A stretch of DNA of 64,000 bases from Diospyros lotus. Its lineage: Eukaryota > Streptophyta > Magnoliopsida > Ericales > Ebenaceae. Location: positions 17,866,616 to 17,930,615 of the forward strand of contig NC_068338.1 of the NCBI RefSeq assembly GCF_014633365.1, given 5' to 3'. Within the stretch, counting starts at the first letter, position 1. Each line of letters opens with the position of its first letter. The position numbers were made by a program, and so were the translations under genes. Below the pieces are notes generated by a model that was given only the letters and a program-made list of their open reading frames with translations, had not been told where the DNA came from and made no database searches. Shown here piece by piece: positions 34,683 to 46,330 of this stretch.

Positions 34683-34790
34683 GCTATAAATTAAGTCAGT
34701 TTAATGAGAACTCATCATCAGTTTTTCAATCATCTGTTACAACCTTTGTTCTCTGATCTCCTTGTTAATTCCTACATAAACATATTAACA
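34683..34790 (+). repeat. 3' LTR of copia A, right piece
   Basis: Resumes the LTR begun at 17964 and ends CATATTAACA, an inverse of its TGTTAA start. The following ACATC would be the host target copy. The exact end is inferred from the terminal bases only, because the 5' LTR is outside the window. Confidence 0.55.
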
Positions 34791-34889
34791 ACATCAAGTG
34801 GAAGGATGGCTCAAAAAATCTATCCTGTTAGAAGGAAAAAAGATTCAGCAAAAAGAATTACAAAACAAATAATAGACAGTTATCAGTAC

Positions 34890-37800
34890 CTCAGCAGATT
34901 GAATCTTTTGATCAGCTTCATTCATTCCTTTTGAGAAGTCACCAACTTGTTCTGGAGAAATGAAAGGAGGGACATCAAAGAAGCTTGACCTCTCAACAGC
35001 CTCTTCAACAGTTAAAATAGGGGGCTCCAAATTTTCAGTATCATAATCAACCCAGGCACTCTCTGCTGCCATATCTGCAAGCTTCTGTGTTTCTGCAACC
35101 TATTGAAACCATCATTCTATTTACTACATAAAAGAGAAAAAACAGATAATAGAATGACTATATTTTATTATATACCTCTAATTAATATAGAAACTTATAG
35201 AAATAGACCAAATAAATTCTCACGTAGAAAACAATTGAACTGTATAATTACCACAAATGCAAGGGCCTGGCCAGCACACCTAGTAATATTATCGGCAAAT
35301 AAAGGTTCAGTACCAAACATGGTCTTAGAACCTATATTTTCCCCACCTTTTGGGATATCTCTGAAAGAAATAACCCCAGTTACCCCATCTTGTAGGTATT
35401 TAGGTTTAATTTTGACTCTCTTTACCCATGCCAAAGGCTTTGTGCTATAAATGAATGCACCGTGAAGGCAATTTGTTGGTGAAGGAATATCATCCACATA
35501 GACAGCTTCACCTATAATCAATAGAGTATGATGAAATGTTGTTTCATTCAAGGGTTAAGAACAGATCAACTATTGATAACAGCCAACAAAAATAGCAAAT
35601 CTAACAAAACAAAGCGCGCGCACACAAAGAAGAAAATAGAAGATAAAAAGATAAAAAAAGACTATAAATCATGTGCCAACTAACATCTCTTAGTAAAGGC
35701 TAAGATTCTATATGTCTTATAATCAGGAAAAACAAAAAACAATGAAAAGTGGAGGGGAAAAAGGAGGAAAACATAATGCTCTTCATTATGATAGATTCAT
35801 CAAACCACACCTGTTGTATGCCAAACCAACAAAGAAGAGCAAATTGATGAGGAGAAGTTAATTCAAACACACATTCCAACTAAACGGAGCTAACAGTTAA
35901 CATCATCAGATAAGTCACCTGCTCGCCTATAAAGAACCAGATAAATGTCTCCAATTGCAAGTGCTAATTGGAATGTACTAAGTGTGGTAATAGAATTTTC
36001 ATCAGCAAGAAAAATTTGTCAGCCACGCCTACACTGAAATGAAATGCCAAAACAGCATAACTAACCAGATGCTTGAATAGCAGAACTATCTTTTGCAATC
36101 GGTTCACCCACCGGAGAGTAGTTTTGGTTCAATTCCACCACCTGTTTTGAAGACAGAGGCAACACTGGATTTTTCATATGATGAAACTGCTTTTGATTAT
36201 TTCTTATTTTGGAGCCCCTTTGTAAGAAAGCATCATTACGGCCATCCAAGAGGCCATCAGAAAATTCATCACAAGCATCAACAAACGGACAAAGGAACTC
36301 AAAGAGAAAACTAACAGCCAGGCTTGACCTGTAAGCAGCATTTGAAGTACCAACTTCAGGCACAACTGTGGCTCCAAGCAATTTAATAGCTTCATAAAGA
36401 ACACCAACATTCAGTAGTTTTCCAGCTAAGAATTCCTCAACCTCTTTTGCCCTTATTGCATGTTTACTCCCATAAGCACCAAAAGCCAATTGAATATTGT
36501 CTATAATGACTCCACTAGAAGTTCTACAAGGAGTAACTTCAGCCAAGAAAGCAGCATTTAAATAGGGCAATGCATTCCCCAGGGGTCGTGGTGCAGCACG
36601 ATAGGTTTCAAATACTAAATTGGCATCATTTTTTGAGGTAGCATTTCTAGTTGGTTCCCAACAAGGAATATGTACGCTCGTAAGCACACTAGTGGAGTCT
36701 AAAGGAGGTCTTGCCAGAAACTCTTCCAGTGTGACCTTTTCATGTTTGAGATCTGTCATTATATTCACTTCTGACCCCACAGCAAGAAGTATTGTAGCAA
36801 TATCTGATGGAAAATGATTTCGTTGTGCCATCACCAAATTTCCCCCAACACTAGCTGAGTTACGAATGAACCTGGACGCAATCCTCTCCATATGATCAGC
36901 AATTTTTTGGAACACCACCTCTCCATGTGAAGGAAACTCACTTTTGTTTTCTTCCTTCAAAGCCAATATAGCCTTAGAGATTGTCACAGTTGTTCCAATT
37001 TCAATCCCTGTCTGATCCCTTCTAATCATTGAGAGATCAGGGATATGCCTCAAGTTAATGTATTTGTCATAGTGATCTATTTCCTTGTAATAACCAGAGC
37101 CTGTGTTACCGACAACTAGCTTGACCTGTGCACCACTTTCAGCTAGATTAGATTTCAACATACTTGTAAGTTCCTTAACACTTGTAGGATTATACCAAGA
37201 ATCTTTTCTAGAAGTAAAGGGCATCAAAGACTTAATTTCATCTTTCAAGAACTCAGGAAATGTACATATCTGATCGCTAGGGTTATAAAATGGTAACTTG
37301 GCTGCTTTGACTTCTTTACTATCTCCTTTCTTCCAAAATGCATTGAATCCCAAATCTTCCATGTCAACATCAGCTGCAAAGCTTTTGCAGGCATCGGCAA
37401 TTGGTCGATACCCAGTACATCGACAAAGATTTCCTGCAATGGCTTTTTCAGCCTCTGAAACTGTCAGCTTGGAGAATCCTGGGGGAGGCTCTGCCCGTCG
37501 TGTTTTCTCGGCATTTGTAAGAGCCGAGAAGAGTGAAATACACATTCCGGGTGTACAAAAGCCACATTGAGAAGCATGGAACCCAGCAAACCTTTGATGG
37601 ATCGGGTGAAACCCATTCTTAGTATTGCCAAGACCTTCCGAGGTAGTAATTGAACACCTATCTATGCTGCAGATAAGTGTAAGACACGAACTTAATGTAA
37701 AACTTTCAACTTCATCACTCACAGGGTCATACTTTGACAGTAGAACAACACAAGCACCACAACCACCTGCGACAATCAAAGTTTGAAGAAACAGTATCAG

Positions 37801-38465
37801 CAAAACGGATACACGAGAAGCTTCTCGTGTTAAAGTCAAACTTACGATCCTTTATAAACAATGAACAACTGAGAGAAAATAGAATAACCAGAAGAATTAC
37901 TTTCACCTGCTCTTGGTTAGTTGGTTTATTGCCAAATTGAGAAGAGGGTAAGAGTAAATTTTTAAACATCCAAACAAATACACCCTGACGTTTTTGATTG
38001 TCCAAAGTAGCAAATCCTTTTGATTGTCCAAAGTAGCAAATCCAGCTAAACTCTGTACTAAATTATTACGTTTTTGACGTTTTTTGTAAATGAATTATTA
38101 CGTTTAGAACGAACTTACACAAACAGAGGTAAGTTTTCCATTTCTTTTTCCGGAAATCAAAAGCAAAAGAGAACTAAGAAAATAAGGAAAGCATCACGTA
38201 TGCTTCTATGCACAGTTACATTCCAAAGCAAGAAAGAAAAAGCAAAATCAATCCTTATATATAACCCTCCAAAGTCCCCCTTAATGCAAACTGCAAAGAG
38301 CTAAAGGAGAAGAAAGAAAACCAGGCTCCATTTTCCAACTCACATAATAGAAAGAAAACAAAACCCACCAATCCATTCGACCAAAAAGCAATGAAAAGAG
38401 AAAAACCCAAATTTCAATCCATCAATAATCCCCAGCAATACACACACACGCACGTACGCACGCAC

Positions 38466-38519
<54 letters not shown>

Positions 38520-38683
38520 TCTCCACAGCCGAGCTTGACACTCTTGAAGCGAGTTTGGGAACGCAAGAATTGAAGCAAAGTAGTAGAAGGGTCGATGGTG
38601 GAGAGCTCGAATCTCTCTCCATTTACTGCAAATATCAGATTGGCTGTCCCAGCTGGCACTGCTCCGCCATCCTCCATTTCCAA
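34890..38683 (-). CDS. Aldehyde oxidase, exons 1-4 (5' part of gene; 3' exons not in window)
   Basis: Molybdo-flavoenzyme of the plant AAO/AO family, which oxidises aldehydes (for AAO3, abscisic aldehyde to ABA) in the cytosol. Exons: 38683-38518, 37766-36066, 35511-35252, 35099-34890. All introns are GT..AG and the joints keep frame. The 779 residues contain 2Fe-2S cluster I (GCGEGGCGAC, C53, C58, C61, C83), cluster II (QCGFC, C123, C126; NLCRCTGYRP, C170, C172), and FAD loops (VVGNTGSGYYK about 273; RFIRNSASVGGNLVMAQ about 354). The molybdenum domain starts at GEAVYVDDIPSP (about 623) and reaches KIQSAE. GNTGSGYYK favours AO over xanthine dehydrogenase. The family is about 1350 residues, so some 570 C-terminal residues, with the Mo active site, are missing. 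Start at 38683; a second ATG lies two codons on. No internal stops or shifts. Intron 4 runs into copia A after 99 bp. Confidence 0.93.
37992..38043 (-). repeat. 25-bp tandem duplication in aldehyde oxidase intron 1
   Basis: The unit holding TTTGATTGTCCAAAGTAGC occurs twice back to back, identical by eye. Confidence 0.85.
38467..38516. repeat. Compound TA/GA microsatellite at a splice donor
   Basis: TATATATATATATA followed by about 17 GA units on the plus strand, touching the aldehyde oxidase intron-1 donor. Confidence 0.95.
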
Positions 38684-39344
38684 AACAAGCAGTCAGCTGA
38701 TCAACTTCAGAAACTGCTGATAAGGCACACTTGGCAAAGCAAAAAGCCAAAACAGCTAGTAGCAGTGGTTGCAAAAAGCCAAAACAGGTAGTGGCAGTGG
38801 TTAAGCAAGAAGATGCTGACAGTTGCATTGCGTTTGCGTGTGCGCATGCGTGCGTGAGCGGACGGCCGCCTAATTTATTTATTCCAAAACGCAGATGTTA
38901 CTTAGGAATTGATATTTTTATTAATATTTATATATTAATGTATTATATTATAAATTATATTCATATAAATATATAACACCTATAATGCATAAATTTATTA
39001 AAATTATCATATTTGAGTGTTGAAATAATATTTTTGTATTTAAAATTTTTAAAAAATAATTTATTTAATTTTTGGTGAGTCTTGGTTATTGTTAAGATTT
39101 AAAATATGTTAATTGTGCTTAAAATTTTTTAAAAAAATAATGATAAGAATCATAATTGTTGACAGTATCACCAGTAGTTATGTGACGCTTCCTTATTAGA
39201 GTTAGTTAAGGAAATCATGACATATCATATGCCATTGTCTTTTTTATCAAACATTTCCTCTAATGAAAATACAATACATGACTGATAACACTTAATTTTA
39301 ATTAGTTATGATTCTTAATATTACTCTTTTAAAATATTTATTAT
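38684..39344 (-). other. Aldehyde oxidase 5' flank
   Basis: Holds the expected 5' UTR and promoter, but no clear TATA box was seen within 150 bp of the start codon. A 32-bp unit with GCAAAAAGCCAAAACAG is duplicated in tandem (38739-38770, 38771-38802). Beyond about 38900 the sequence is plain AT-rich spacer. Confidence 0.5.
38739..38802. repeat. 32-bp tandem duplication upstream of aldehyde oxidase
   Basis: Two units differing at two positions, ending GCAGTGGTT, 55-120 bp upstream of the start codon and so probably in the 5' UTR or core promoter. Confidence 0.9.
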
Positions 39345-39349
39345 TAATT

Positions 39350-39526
39350 TTTTTTTAGATTAACACACCATTACAAGTGACCTCGCTGTTTGGCCTCACG
39401 ATATCAGTAAGAAATGTAAATTAGAGTACTCAGCTGTCAATTCGATCCTTAGTCCCGCAGCAAACATGAAGGCGACAAGCAGTTTTTAACTTTCAGGATT
39501 GCTCTGACTGCTGAGCTTCCCCCTTG
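39350..39526 (-). mobile_element. Possible tRNA-derived SINE
   Basis: Read on the minus strand, GGGGGAAGCTCAGCAGTC (near 39524) resembles a Pol III A box in tRNA-like context. GGATCGAATTGAC (39448-39436) resembles a B box about 70 bases on. The unit ends in an A-run (plus-strand T-run at about 39350-39357). No target duplication was found. Confidence 0.35.
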
Positions 39527-39534
39527 ATCAGAGA

Positions 39535-39960
39535 TCAAACACTAAATTTAAGGATTCAAAGAGTATCATGTCAGGGTGTATTTTCTTTGCCAATGAAACT
39601 ATGTTCTGTTTTTTTTTTTTTTTTTTTTTTAGTTTTGAAAAGTAAAAGTCGATGCAGAAGTGCAAGCCAAATTGAACATCAAGTCATTGTCTGATGTATT
39701 ATTACATATTTACAATCGATGCGTGAAAGTGACTGAAAAGGATGTGTATACGGAAAAGATTTGAAAGATACCAAACTACATTTTTGAAACATATAACAAT
39801 AATTAATACAAAAAAAATTAAATTGACTCTTTAATTTTTTAATTTTGATTTTAGGTCGTGAATATTTTTTTCTTAAATTCCCTTTTAAACTTTTCAAAAT
39901 AGCTCACTTTACCCCCTAAAATATTAAGTTTTGTTCTTTTACTATTTTTAAGTCATTTTT
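39535..39960. other. AT-rich spacer with a T homopolymer
   Basis: No gene seen. A run of about 22 T lies near 39609-39630. Confidence 0.5.
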
Positions 39961-40450
39961 AATTTTTAATTTTTTAAAATAATGAAAATTAGTTCTCTTT
40001 GTTGTTTTAAAAATTAAATTTCTAAAAATAAAAAAAATAGTAAAGAAAATTCAAAACAACAAAAAGTTATTTTGAGTGTTTTTATCCAAAACAAAATCTA
40101 AACTCAAAATACATTTATTTATTTATATTTTATTATTACAATAAAAAATATTACAAAATTCATTAACTTTAAAATGTATATATATTTTTAATAATATATT
40201 AACATTAAATATTTCTAATTTATTAAATAATCAAATTTATTGAATAAAATATCATTAAAAAATTATTTTCAAAATTTTAAAGAGAATGCGTTTTCTAATT
40301 TTCTGTTTTGAGAAATAGTTTTTCAAAATGACAAAGAGAACGAGTTTTCAATTTTCTAAAAATAGACTACTAAAATAGAAAACTAAAAATGAATTCAAAA
40401 CTTAAAACTGAAATTTGAAAAGCAAAGAGAGCGCAGTTTTAATTTTTGCG
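39960..40450. repeat. Inverted-repeat unit, MITE-like, degenerate
   Basis: TTAGTTCTCTTTGTTGTTTT near 39988 and, inverted, a related block (AAAATGACAAAGAGAACGAG, about 40325-40345) plus a second right-hand copy near 40420 (AAGCAAAGAGAGCGC). The arms are long but imperfect and the ends are not defined. Confidence 0.35.
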
Positions 40451-41727
40451 TAGAAAGACTTTAAACAATTTGACAATCTTGTCACTTAGGAATATTATTC
40501 TAAAAGATTAAACATAATATTCTTGAGATTTAACAAAAAAATTAGAGACATACTTAATATTTAAGAAATGATAGTGTCTTTTTATGACTTTGTAACTTTA
40601 CTTGTAATGTTAAGAAACACCTAAAAAATATTTTGGGATTGTTTTGTAATTTTAGAAATGTTTAGAGTCATTTTCATAATTTTAAAAATATTTCCATGTC
40701 GTTTCATAATATTAAAAATATATTTTTTAATTTGGAAACACTTTTCTATTCCACAACAATATTAGAAATGAAAGTAATTTTTTCTCTGTTGTTCCACAAC
40801 AACATTAGAGACATAACCAACTTATATTTATACTTCTTTGAATGGATGATAGAATATATGTTTATGTATGATTAATTTTTTTTATAATTTTATATATTCA
40901 AAATTATATTTACAAAAATGCCCTTATATTTTTTTATTTACGAATTTTCATTTTCTACTTTTTTAAAAAAATGTTATTTTTTATTTCCATTTTCGTATCG
41001 TATCCGTTCCTATGCAACCTACCCTGTACTTTCCCTTTTACCATTGTTAAAATTGTTAGTATTACGAATATATGATCGTGTTTTCTCTTTCCTTCCTTTT
41101 ATCCTTCTCATTTATTTAACGAACTAGTTAAAATTTTGATAATTTATTAATCTTTTCTCTAGTAGAGTGATATCTAAATTATTACCAAATCAAAGAAAGA
41201 GAATGAAATAACTGAATTCTAGTTAATTCGTCATAAGAGAAAAAAAGAAGGCAGAAAGATAAAACATGAAAATATTTTTATTGAATTAAAATTATTAACA
41301 TCTATAAAATAACAATAGAAGAAAAGTGTAACTAGAATTGCAAATTCAAGAAAAATCTCTATCATTTCTTAAATATAATAAATAAATGATAAAATCTTTA
41401 TCTTTTTTTCTTACATATAATTTACCCACAAAAAAATCACAAAGACAAACATTATTAATTAAATGACAAGAAATCTCTTTGAAAAAATGCAAAAGACAAA
41501 GAAATTAAGAGCAATTTACCCCATTTGGATTGATTGACTAAAACTATAAGTTTATGTAACAAGAATGAACTTTTGCCATACTTTTGTTTAACTGTCTATT
41601 AGATTTTAATTTTTATGAAAACTCAATATTGCCCAAATAATATTATAAAATGAAAAGCAACCAAAGCCAAATCATGTGATAAAATTCTACCTAAAACTTC
41701 CTCTTATTTGTTAAATTTTGTTCTTAG
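40451..41727. other. AT-rich spacer
   Basis: No coding pattern, repeat boundary or regulatory element could be supported. Confidence 0.5.
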
Positions 41728-42079
41728 TAATAAATTAGTTATTATATTTTAATTTTTGTCATCATAATTATTAAATTTTAATTTTGATTAAAATTTAAAT
41801 TTTCTTTTGATTAAAATTTAATTTCTTAATTTCTCTTTTAATTTTTCATCAAATTATATTTAATTTTTATTTTAATTTTTAACTCCCAAATCACTCAATG
41901 TTAAAATTAACCTAGACTAAACCCCACAATTGAGTAATTTTGAAATTTATGTTAATATATGTCATGTAGTTTTTGCAGACATAATTTGACCCAAAAAAAA
42001 TCAAAGGATTTATTAAATTTTAATAAAAATCAAAATTAAATTGTAGTGAAAAAATTAAAGTATAATAACCAATTTATTA
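41728..42079. mobile_element. MITE-like element with long terminal inverted repeats
   Basis: 352 bp. The left arm starts TAATAAATTAGTTATTATA and the right arm, inverted, starts TAATAAATTGGTTATTATA. The match continues with gaps through TTTAATTTTGAT for about 60-70 bp. No ORF. The target duplication is unclear (perhaps TA). Confidence 0.5.
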
Positions 42080-42424
42080 TGAAATGCAAACTTCATAATT
42101 TACCCATGAGCTATACATATATATATATATATCAAGAAAATATAATTTATTATTTAATATTTCTTGTGGTATATATTAATAATTAAAGACTTTTGTGATA
42201 TTAATTGCGAAGACCTTCTCTTAGATATCCCGTTATTAAAGGTTTATAAGAGAAAATTTTAAAAATATCGATACAGATAAAAACTCAAGTATAAAAATTC
42301 TTTATTTTTTTTAACAGCAGAAGCAACATAAATATTAAAACTACAAGTTTATTTAATATAAAAATTACGGGCTTATTTTTATTTACAATTCTCAAAAGAT
42401 TCAATTACAATAAACATAACAAAT

Positions 42425-44343
42425 TGTAACAATTTTTTCTCTAAACTCGAAATACTTTTAAAGACTTTTTTGGTCAGGATTACTTCATACACAAGTCTAC
42501 CTAATGAGAATCAAGCACCATTGGGCTTACCCTCAACCTTTATGTTCATTTACTTTCCCCTTACCTAGAATGATATTAAAGTATAATTTAAGTATGGGAT
42601 CCAATACTCAAACAAGTATAATTTAAAAGGAACATAAAGCAATAGGAATCAAAGTATTATAAAATAACTTAATACATTATGTGCCCTCATGCCATATTTT
42701 ACCTAATCACATAACCTTATGCATATGCACATATACATACATGTACATACGGTCTTCGGGGTCTACATAAGACATTCTGGCACCCAAGACCCTAAAATAT
42801 AAGTAAAAATATATATCTGTAAACAAATTATTAAATTGTGGACCGAAATCATTCCTTGCGTTAGGCTTACACCTATCAAGCTTATAGCATAAAAACCATC
42901 AACTGTGAGTTGAACCTCCCTTATGTCAGGCTTTTGCCTATCGAGTTTAAGGGTACATGGTAAACATATGTCGTCGTGCAAAATAATAGATGTACAAAGC
43001 AATTATCATACACACAAATCAACTCGTAAACATATATAAATTTGTGCATGATCATGTCCCTAAATATTTCACGCATATGACCATAAACGACCAAATGATA
43101 CACACATCACCACACCTATACTTGTACATTAACAACACACATGTAGCCCCAATAAAGGTCAACCATAATATTAAATTAACAAATACATGCACGATTAACT
43201 GATACATATACAAAATACAACCACACTTACTTTAAATGTAAGATCTGACATGAAAGAGGCATCATTCATTTGAAAATATAAGATGAACCAAACCTTATTT
43301 AGACTTTTAGATGAGATTTATCAAGTATTTAAGAAAGAACAAAAATTTGAAAATAATAATTAAAATTTTAAAATAAAAAAAATTAAGAACTTGTCTTAAA
43401 TGTTTTTCTTGTAATTACTTGAATGGAGCTGCTAACTTGTTTTTTTAAAATGAATTGAAAATTATGAAGATAAGAAGAGGAAGAGCCATGCCTTATACAG
43501 ACAAGTGTAGAGGATGAGGGGTTGCCAGCTCTTTCTTCTTTTTATTTTTTAATATTTATATTATATAATATACTATATTATAATATATAATATTATATAT
43601 ATATACGACACACACAGCACTTCCCGTGACTCCCCATCCATCCCACTTTGTCTCTATTTTTTTCTTTATATATATATATATATTAAATTATTATTATAAT
43701 AACAATATAATATATTATATATGTACTATTCACTATTCACGAAACTTCCTTCATATAATTGTCGGCGGCTTCTTTAATTTTTTTATATTTATTAAATATT
43801 TTTTTAATTAATCCTTTTAATATAACATAATACACATATAACTATTATACATAATATATTATATAAGAATTAATTATACAAAAAATAATTTTTTTAATTC
43901 ATAGCTTACTATAATATCATTAATTCTTTAATAATATTTTTATCATCTATTAACACTTAAGGTTAATTTTAATCTTCGATGATTCTTAATAGAAGAAATA
44001 TAGTCGTTTTGTCAAAAAATAGTCAAATAGTTATTTTAGCAACCGAAACACTATAAAATGTCGACAACTCTAATTATACATCGAAAATATGTCATTAGGG
44101 CTTCATGAACATAAATTTTTAAATTTTTCATTATTTACACTTTAATCTCTAAACTTTCACAAAATTATAAAATGTGCTCAAAAACTAATTTTTATGAAAT
44201 TTCACACTCATAATTGATCATAATTATACATATTCCATCTTTAAATATTAAATATAATGGCTCAAATTCATTGATCAATAAAAATGTGCAACACTGCGAA
44301 AATATTGACAAAATGACTCAAACTCCATTAACGGGTCATTACA
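42425..44343 (-). mobile_element. Solo-LTR-like block, TGTAATGACCC..GTTACA, minus strand
   Basis: On the minus strand it begins TGTAATGACCCG at 44343 and ends AAATTGTTACA at 42425, 1919 bp, the same terminal style as B and K. No gag or pol. Interior repeats around GATAGGC AAAAGCC and GATAGGTGTAAGCC (42870-42950) recall the tandem blocks in the other TGTAAT-type LTRs. Flanks CAAAT and TTAGT do not match, so a target duplication is not confirmed. Confidence 0.5.
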
Positions 44344-44832
44344 TTAGTAGTTGAAGACTTTTGTTTTTTTTTTTCCTTTTTATTAGAAAAGTAATAATTG
44401 GAGTGATCAATAACATAATAACACAATGTGCTGTGAGAAATTAACACATTATCTACCAAAATAGACCATAAAAACCTCAAATCTCAAATTAAAGAGATTG
44501 ATGGGTATTATTGTGCAGTGTTTTGTTATGACAGTTGTATTGTGCTTTATTATGTTGTGTTATTAAAACAATAATGATAAAATTAAAGTAATGTTTGGCA
44601 ACAGTATTGTATTAACAATGTTTGTTAATGTTAAAAATAAATAATAATATATATTTAGTTAAAATTTTATTACTCTGTATGTATAAAATGGCTACAAAAA
44701 GGGAATAATATATTACATAACCATTTTAAACAAATATCTTACACTAGGGATTCATTTGTTTTCACATAAAATATTTAGTTAATGATTGTTGCTTATATTA
44801 GATATAATAATAAATTTATAATTATAGATGAG
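44344..44832. other. AT-rich spacer
   Basis: No gene or clear element. TATTGT/TTGTGTTATT words recur near 44510-44620. Confidence 0.45.
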
Positions 44833-45526
44833 TGTTCAGCTCAAGTCTTGAGTTTCTGGGAGACTTGCGAAAGAAGAAATGGTTAGGGGTGCGAGGTGTC
44901 CCTTTTATGAACCCTCTGATATTTAAATCAACCTCTCTCTAAATGAGAATGTAGTAATAGCAAAAGTATAGTTGAATTAGAGTCCTGAGTACACCTCAAG
45001 TGGAGAAATTTTTTCCCTATTTATAGAGGATGAATTTGATAGGCAGAGGAATACATACATCTCTTGGGATTACCTTTTTTGGAATTTTAGGTGAGCAAAT
45101 CAAAAATAAGTTTGATTCGTTCTTTGTAGTCTCGTGGTGTGAATAGTCTTCTGAAGACTATACCTGAGAGGCGTGAGAGTCTCTCAAAAAGGTCTCTCGC
45201 TATCAAAAGAGAGGCTTTTGGGGCCAGGTGACCTATGAGAAGATCATGGAGATATCAGGAAAGGTCACTCAATTTTTTAAAAAGATTTCTTTAAGGTGAG
45301 CTTGATAGTTTTTCAAAAATAACTTTGCTGAGGAAACCTACGAGTGTTCTCTTAAGGGTTACTCGAAGTCACTCGAGTGAATTATTTACTTGAGAGACTC
45401 TCAGAGAGTATTCCGAAGATCTTTTTTTCTTAATAAAATCTTCCAATTAGCTCTGGGCCTCTTCTTTTTGGGCTTTTCTTTTTTGGGTCTTTTTTCTTAG
45501 GTTTGAGCTCGTTCTAAGGTACAACA
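44833..45526 (+). mobile_element. Possible solo LTR, 694 bp
   Basis: It starts TGTTCAGCTC and ends GTACAACA, with CTATTTATAGAGG (promoter-like, about 45017) and AATAAAATC (polyadenylation-like, about 45435) in the order expected of an LTR. Base composition differs from the AT-rich flanks. Flanks ATGAG and ATATT do not match. Confidence 0.4.
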
Positions 45527-45814
45527 ATATTCAATTAATTAAAATATTCAGTTAATATATTAAAAAAATGATTAATACTTTATTGTTGTGATGTAGATAA
45601 GTAAAATAATTAAAAAGGACACTAATATATTAAATACACATTTCAAACTAAGGCTTCATTTTTTTTTTTGGCATAAATTTTTTTAAATCAATATATAAAA
45701 AATTATACCTGAAATAACTCAACATACAAAACTTATTTTATGTTGAATTAAATAGAACTTAAATTATTTATAATATTTTTTTCATTATATAGGAAAAAAA
45801 GGGTACACTACAAT

Positions 45815-45830
45815 CACTACAAGAAATAAG
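45815..45830 (+). repeat. CACTA left terminal inverted repeat
   Basis: CACTACAAGAAATAAG. The preceding AAT would be the left 3-bp target copy; its partner is beyond the window. Confidence 0.85.
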
Positions 45831-45839
45831 ATTTTTAGT

Positions 45840-46330
45840 GGAGGCCAAGACCGTCACTAAAAGTATAAAAACTCGTCACTAAAAGTTTTAGTGGCCACAA
45901 AATTGGCCGTCACAAGCTGTCACTAAAAAGTCTGTCACAAACAGTATTAGTAGCGATTATTGGCTGGCCGTCACTAAAAATACCGTTTAGTGGCGGCCGG
46001 ATGTGACGATCATAAAATTTTTTTTAGTGACAACCACAGTCCTCCGCCACTAATGTCATTTTTTGTGACAGTTATGGCAGTCACAAATAATGACTTTTCA
46101 GTGACGACTACCGTTGTCACAAGTAATGAATTTTTTGTGACAGCTTTGCTGGTTGTCACAAATGATAAGATTTTAGTGATAGTGCTGAGTGCCACAAAAT
46201 GAACGCTTTTTAGTGACCACATTATATTGGTTGCCACAAAAAGTGTTTGACAGATACTTTTAGTGAGAGTCATGGCTGCCACAAAAAAAGACATTTTTAG
46301 TGACCACTTTTTGTTGGCCTCCACAAAAAA
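45840..46330. repeat. CACTA subterminal repeat array, left
   Basis: About a dozen short units on TTTTAGTGGC, CGTCACTAAAA, TGTCACAAAT and GCCACAAAA in both orientations. In En/Spm elements such arrays bind the TNPA-type protein. Confidence 0.8.

Larger units (their letters stand above)
1..34790 (+). mobile_element. Copia retrotransposon A, 5' end outside window, three times interrupted
   Basis: Ty1/copia element lying in the aldehyde oxidase intron. Its pieces are 1-1057 (GAG-pre-integrase and integrase), 14588-15702 (end of integrase, reverse transcriptase), 17305-17963 (RNase H) and a 3' LTR split into 17964-18146 and 34683-34790. The protein reading resumes across each gap: the integrase C-terminal segment ending in KAEIGIL at 1052 continues with GYSS at about 14590, and YRSL at 15700 continues with IGCLMYL at 17305. 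The breaks are B (TSD ATACT), E (TSD GTCTT) and F (TSD GTATT). The element is defective throughout. The 5' LTR and gag would lie left of the window. Confidence 0.85.
37767..38517 (-). other. Aldehyde oxidase intron 1
   Basis: 751 bp with donor GT at 38517-38516 and an acceptor ending TTGTCGCAG at 37767. In gene sense the donor GT opens directly onto a (CT)n run of about 17 units (plus strand 38482-38516), then (TA)n and an alternating CGTACGTGCG block. An imperfect 25-bp duplication lies at 37992-38043. Confidence 0.9.

Noticed and set aside
44833..45526. Confident call of a solo LTR
   Set aside because: Ends and promoter order fit, but the 5-bp flanks do not match and no partner copy is in the window. 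Kept only as a low-confidence feature.
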